NCBI GenBank assembly: GCA_903828685.1
Contig: CAIKNB010000078.1
Location: 1-7,157 of the forward strand
DNA length: 7,157 nucleotides
Direction: 5' to 3'
Source of the DNA: Candidatus Uhrbacteria bacterium
GTDB lineage: Bacteria; Patescibacteriota; Patescibacteriia; 2-12-FULL-60-25
Shown here: piece after piece, positions 5,257 to 7,157 of the stretch
How the letters are laid out: each line of letters opens with the position of its first letter
Numbering within the stretch: position 1 is the first letter of the stretch
Program-made: the position numbers and the translations under genes
Notes under the pieces: generated by a model
What the model was told of the DNA's origin: nothing
Database searches by the model: none
The model's input: the letters and a program-made list of their open reading frames with translations, nothing else

Positions 5257-7157
5257 TCAGAATCCTTCCCGCGAAGCAGGCAGGGATTTGGAGACGTCAG
5301 CCATGCCTGGCGGCGGATTAGCCACGGCTCGCCCGTCGTAAATCACATTTTCTGCTGGCGTATCTGCGCTGTGGAAGTTGCGTTGCAGATCGATGTTGTA
5401 TGCCGCAAACAAACCGCTGACCTCGAGCGCAACATCTGTACCGCCGTTCGTGCCAGTATGAATGGTGTTCTCGGCAAAATATGCGCCCACCAGATTGGTT
5501 ACGCCTGGTTGAATCGTGATGTTTCCGCTGTCAGTGCGCGAGTCTTTCTTGACGATGACGCCGAATGAGGCCAGCTGCCTCAAAGCCGTGATGCCGGTTG
5601 CTGCGGCATAAGTCGTGTTGCCCGTGATGGTGAGGTTGCCTTCGACGATGAGCAAGCCGTTGCCGCGATCAGTCGAAGCCACCGCATTCTTGAATTGCGT
5701 GGCATTCAGCGTGACATCGCCGGTCAGGTGGTAGACCAAACCGTTCAGCGGCGCGCCGTTGGCTGGCAGATAATTTACGACCTTGCCATATCTACCGGCT
5801 AAAATGCCCGGGATATCCAAACTGCCCAGTGTGCCTTTATAACCCGTGGCGCCAGTAGGCAAGGAGATGGGCGCTGAACTGGCTTCGGAACAGCCCGCTG
5901 CGCTAGTAAAGCCGGTGATGGATCCTTGCGACGTCAGGCAATACGTAGCCGTGGAAGGCTTGGTGGCGGTTCCGGTGATGCCTTGCTGCGCATACACGTT
6001 GCCGAACTTGGCTTGCAACCAGGCTGGCGTGCAGGTCGGCTCATACGTCTGACAGCTCGTATCCGCGCAATCGATCTTCCCGTCTCCATCGTCGTCAATG
6101 CCGTTATGACAGCATGCGAATGTTCCCAACGGATTGCCATGCGAATCCACACATGCCGGTTCGCCTACTGCCGGACAAGCCGGAAAGCCAGCGCATTTGG
6201 TATCCATGCAATCGATTTGCCCATTATGGTCGTTGTCGATCGAATCCGCGCACATGGGCAAGCCGGACAGCGAGTAACCCGAGTGGACGAAATCACTATT
6301 TGTCGGGACTTCCTGACACGACGGATCCGTCTTGCAATTCACCGAAGCGCAGTCTATGCCTGTGCCGTCGTCGTCGATGCCGTTATGGCACCGCCAATTG
6401 CCTTGATAGTCTTTTACTCCTGGCACTTGCGCACAGGTTGCCGTGGCTTTGCATGCCGGATCTTCACAATCGGCCAGGCCATTCATGTCATTATCCATTC
6501 CGTCGTTACAATTGCTTTCCGGAGGATTTTCAGCTGCGGAATTAAGATTCGCGTATTCAAAATCCACATAACCGAATCCCGAACCGTCGCTCGCGCCGTT
6601 CCAAGCCAGAGACGAGGTGTTGGGAGTCGAGTGCGAGGTCACGCCGTTAAAAGTTTTGGTCGTGGAATTGTAGACGACTTTATAAGGAAAAACTCCGCAG
6701 GCGCCCGGATCGCTGCAGTTCAAGGAAATCCAACCTTTATCTCCCTCGTTGCACACCTTGGCCCAGCCGTGGACATCCAACAGGCCCGATCCCGAGTTTA
6801 CGTAAGCCGCCAAAGCGCCGCCCGGCGTAGTGCCGTTGCAGTCGGAGTGCGCAGCGCATGACGAGCCAAAACAAATCCAGCCGCTGTTGTCCGACCAGGC
6901 AAAACCCGTCATCTCGCGCGTCACCAAGTCCACGGTCACGCCGTACGAACCTCCGCCGCCACCCGGACTTGGGGAATTTATGTCATTCAAAGAAATCCAG
7001 CCCACGGGGTCTGCCCACAGGTAGCCTGTGACGTTATCCGTCAATGCCGCATGAGCCTGGTAAGCATGATGGTCGCCGAACTGAAAAGCGGCCAAAAGCA
7101 TGCCTAAGCCGCAAAAGACCACGAACCCTGACGCCAGATGATGCCAACGCCACAACC
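5257..7157 (-). CDS. Secreted multi-domain surface protein with Cys-rich Asp-loop modules (5' end open)
   Basis: Residues are counted from a TTG at 7155-7153. The reading frame stays open to the window edge, so the true start is probably upstream. A signal peptide occupies about 1-36, with hydrophobic core 8-25 and probable cleavage after AHA (34-36). Three Trp/Gly-Trp segments follow (44-57, 84-97, 128-146), with a degenerate fourth (182-200). Then come four four-cysteine modules (216-375) holding DxDxDGxxD-like loops and a C-terminal beta-rich domain (about 376-632) with VEGNLTI, NLVGAYFAENTIHTG and AENVIYDGR segments. No LPXTG motif, C-terminal membrane helix or enzyme motif is seen. Similar architectures are, from memory, common among Patescibacteria surface proteins, usually annotated as hypothetical. 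Its place just before pilM suggests a pilus-linked or co-expressed surface protein. Calcium binding and adhesion are inferences. The stop is TGA. Confidence 0.9.
   Translation of the reverse strand, partial: LWRWHHLASGFVVFCGLGMLLAAFQFGDHHAYQAHAALTDNVTGYLWADPVGWISLNDINSPSPGGGGGSYGVTVDLVTREMTGFAWSDNSGWICFGSSCAAHSDCNGTTPGGALAAYVNSGSGLLDVHGWAKVCNEGDKGWISLNCSDPGACGVFPYKVVYNSTTKTFNGVTSHSTPNTSSLAWNGASDGSGFGYVDFEYANLNSAAENPPESNCNDGMDNDMNGLADCEDPACKATATCAQVPGVKDYQGNWRCHNGIDDDGTGIDCASVNCKTDPSCQEVPTNSDFVHSGYSLSGLPMCADSIDNDHNGQIDCMDTKCAGFPACPAVGEPACVDSHGNPLGTFACCHNGIDDDGDGKIDCADTSCQTYEPTCTPAWLQAKFGNVYAQQGITGTATKPSTATYCLTSQGSITGFTSAAGCSEASSAPISLPTGATGYKGTLGSLDIPGILAGRYGKVVNYLPANGAPLNGLVYHLTGDVTLNATQFKNAVASTDRGNGLLIVEGNLTITGNTTYAAATGITALRQLASFGVIVKKDSRTDSGNITIQPGVTNLVGAYFAENTIHTGTNGGTDVALEVSGLFAAYNIDLQRNFHSADTPAENVIYDGRAVANPPPGMADVSKSLPASREGF
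6031..6510 (-). repeat. Four tandem four-cysteine modules with Asp/Asn-rich loops
   Basis: Module starts are C216, C256, C302 and C349, spaced 40-47 residues apart. Each has the pattern C-x(12-13)-C-x4-C-x(5-6)-C, with a loop between the first two cysteines. The loops are DNDMNGLAD (221-229), DDDGTGID (261-268), DNDHNGQID (307-315) and DDDGDGKID (354-362). Three match the DxDxDGxxD-type calcium loop (with Asn in some positions). The second has lost one residue and has Thr at the fifth position, so it may bind poorly. The cysteines imply two disulfides per module in an exported protein. Calcium binding is inferred from the loop pattern. Confidence 0.8.
6556..7026 (-). repeat. Trp/Gly-Trp (W...GWI) protein modules in the secreted protein
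   Basis: Three segments share a G-x-x-W followed after a few residues by GWI: GYLWADPVGWISLN (44-57), GFAWSDNSGWICFG (84-97) and HGWAKVCNEGDKGWISLN (129-146). A fourth, SLAWNGASDGSGFGYVDFE (182-200), keeps the first Trp but has GYVDF in place of GWISL. Segments between them contain YGVTVDLVTREMTGFAW and YKVVYNSTTKTFNG, which look like beta hairpins leading into the next unit. The repeats are visible in protein; the DNA copies are diverged. Confidence 0.75.
7048..7157 (-). other. Signal peptide coding segment of the secreted protein
   Basis: The first 36 visible residues hold basic/polar residues (WRWHH), then a hydrophobic run LASGFVVFCGLGMLLAAF, then a polar stretch ending in AHA before ALTDN. 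This fits a Sec signal with an A-x-A type I peptidase site. It may be missing a few N-terminal residues that lie outside the window. The Cys at residue 15 lies inside the hydrophobic core and has no lipobox spacing, so lipoprotein processing is unlikely. Confidence 0.7.

Noticed and set aside
5926..6861. Long plus-strand open frame of 311 codons opposite the secreted-protein gene
   Set aside because: It lies antisense to the strongly supported cysteine/Asp repeat region, and its product is rich in Arg, Ile and Ala with no domain pattern. It is most likely a composition shadow of the repeats.

Overview
The window carries one closely packed gene cluster, entirely on the minus strand, so it reads from the right edge (7157) to the left edge (1). 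Six genes are complete or nearly so and a seventh is cut by the left edge. The gaps are 33 bases or shorter, and two junctions overlap (ATGA and TGATG). This looks like one operon for a type IV pilus (T4P) machine with a secreted, probably surface-exposed protein in front. No RNA gene, mobile element, CRISPR array, convincing terminator or convincing promoter is visible. No stretch longer than 300 bases lacks a gene.

In transcription order the genes are: (1) a secreted multi-domain protein, 5' end open at 7157, with a signal peptide, Trp/Gly-Trp modules, four four-cysteine Asp-rich (probably calcium-binding) modules and a beta-rich C-terminal domain; (2) pilM, an actin-like cytoplasmic ATPase; (3) a pilN-like gene with an unusually long proline-rich cytoplasmic region; (4) a pilO-like gene; (5) a small single-pass membrane protein in the pilP position; (6) a pilB/gspE-type extension ATPase; (7) the first 53 codons of a response-regulator receiver, ending exactly at the predicted phospho-acceptor Asp.

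The probable source is a member of the Candidate Phyla Radiation (Patescibacteria), most likely a Parcubacteria-type lineage, at roughly balanced base composition. The reasons are the surface-protein architecture (GYxWxxxxGWISLN-like segments joined to NGIDDDGDGxIDCxD-like segments), the order pilM-N-O-small protein-pilB-receiver, and the absence of a secretin gene (pilQ) where Proteobacteria have one. TGA ends four genes in their expected positions, which argues against lineages that read TGA as glycine. The assignment rests on recalled family patterns, not on a search.

As a system, PilM would sit on the cytoplasmic tail of PilN. PilN, PilO and the PilP-like protein would form the membrane alignment complex. 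PilB would power pilus extension, and the receiver may tune the motor. The secreted protein may be a pilus-associated adhesin or cell-surface protein made together with the machine. The most distinctive points are the secreted protein, the extended PilN tail, and a PilP-like subunit without a secretin.
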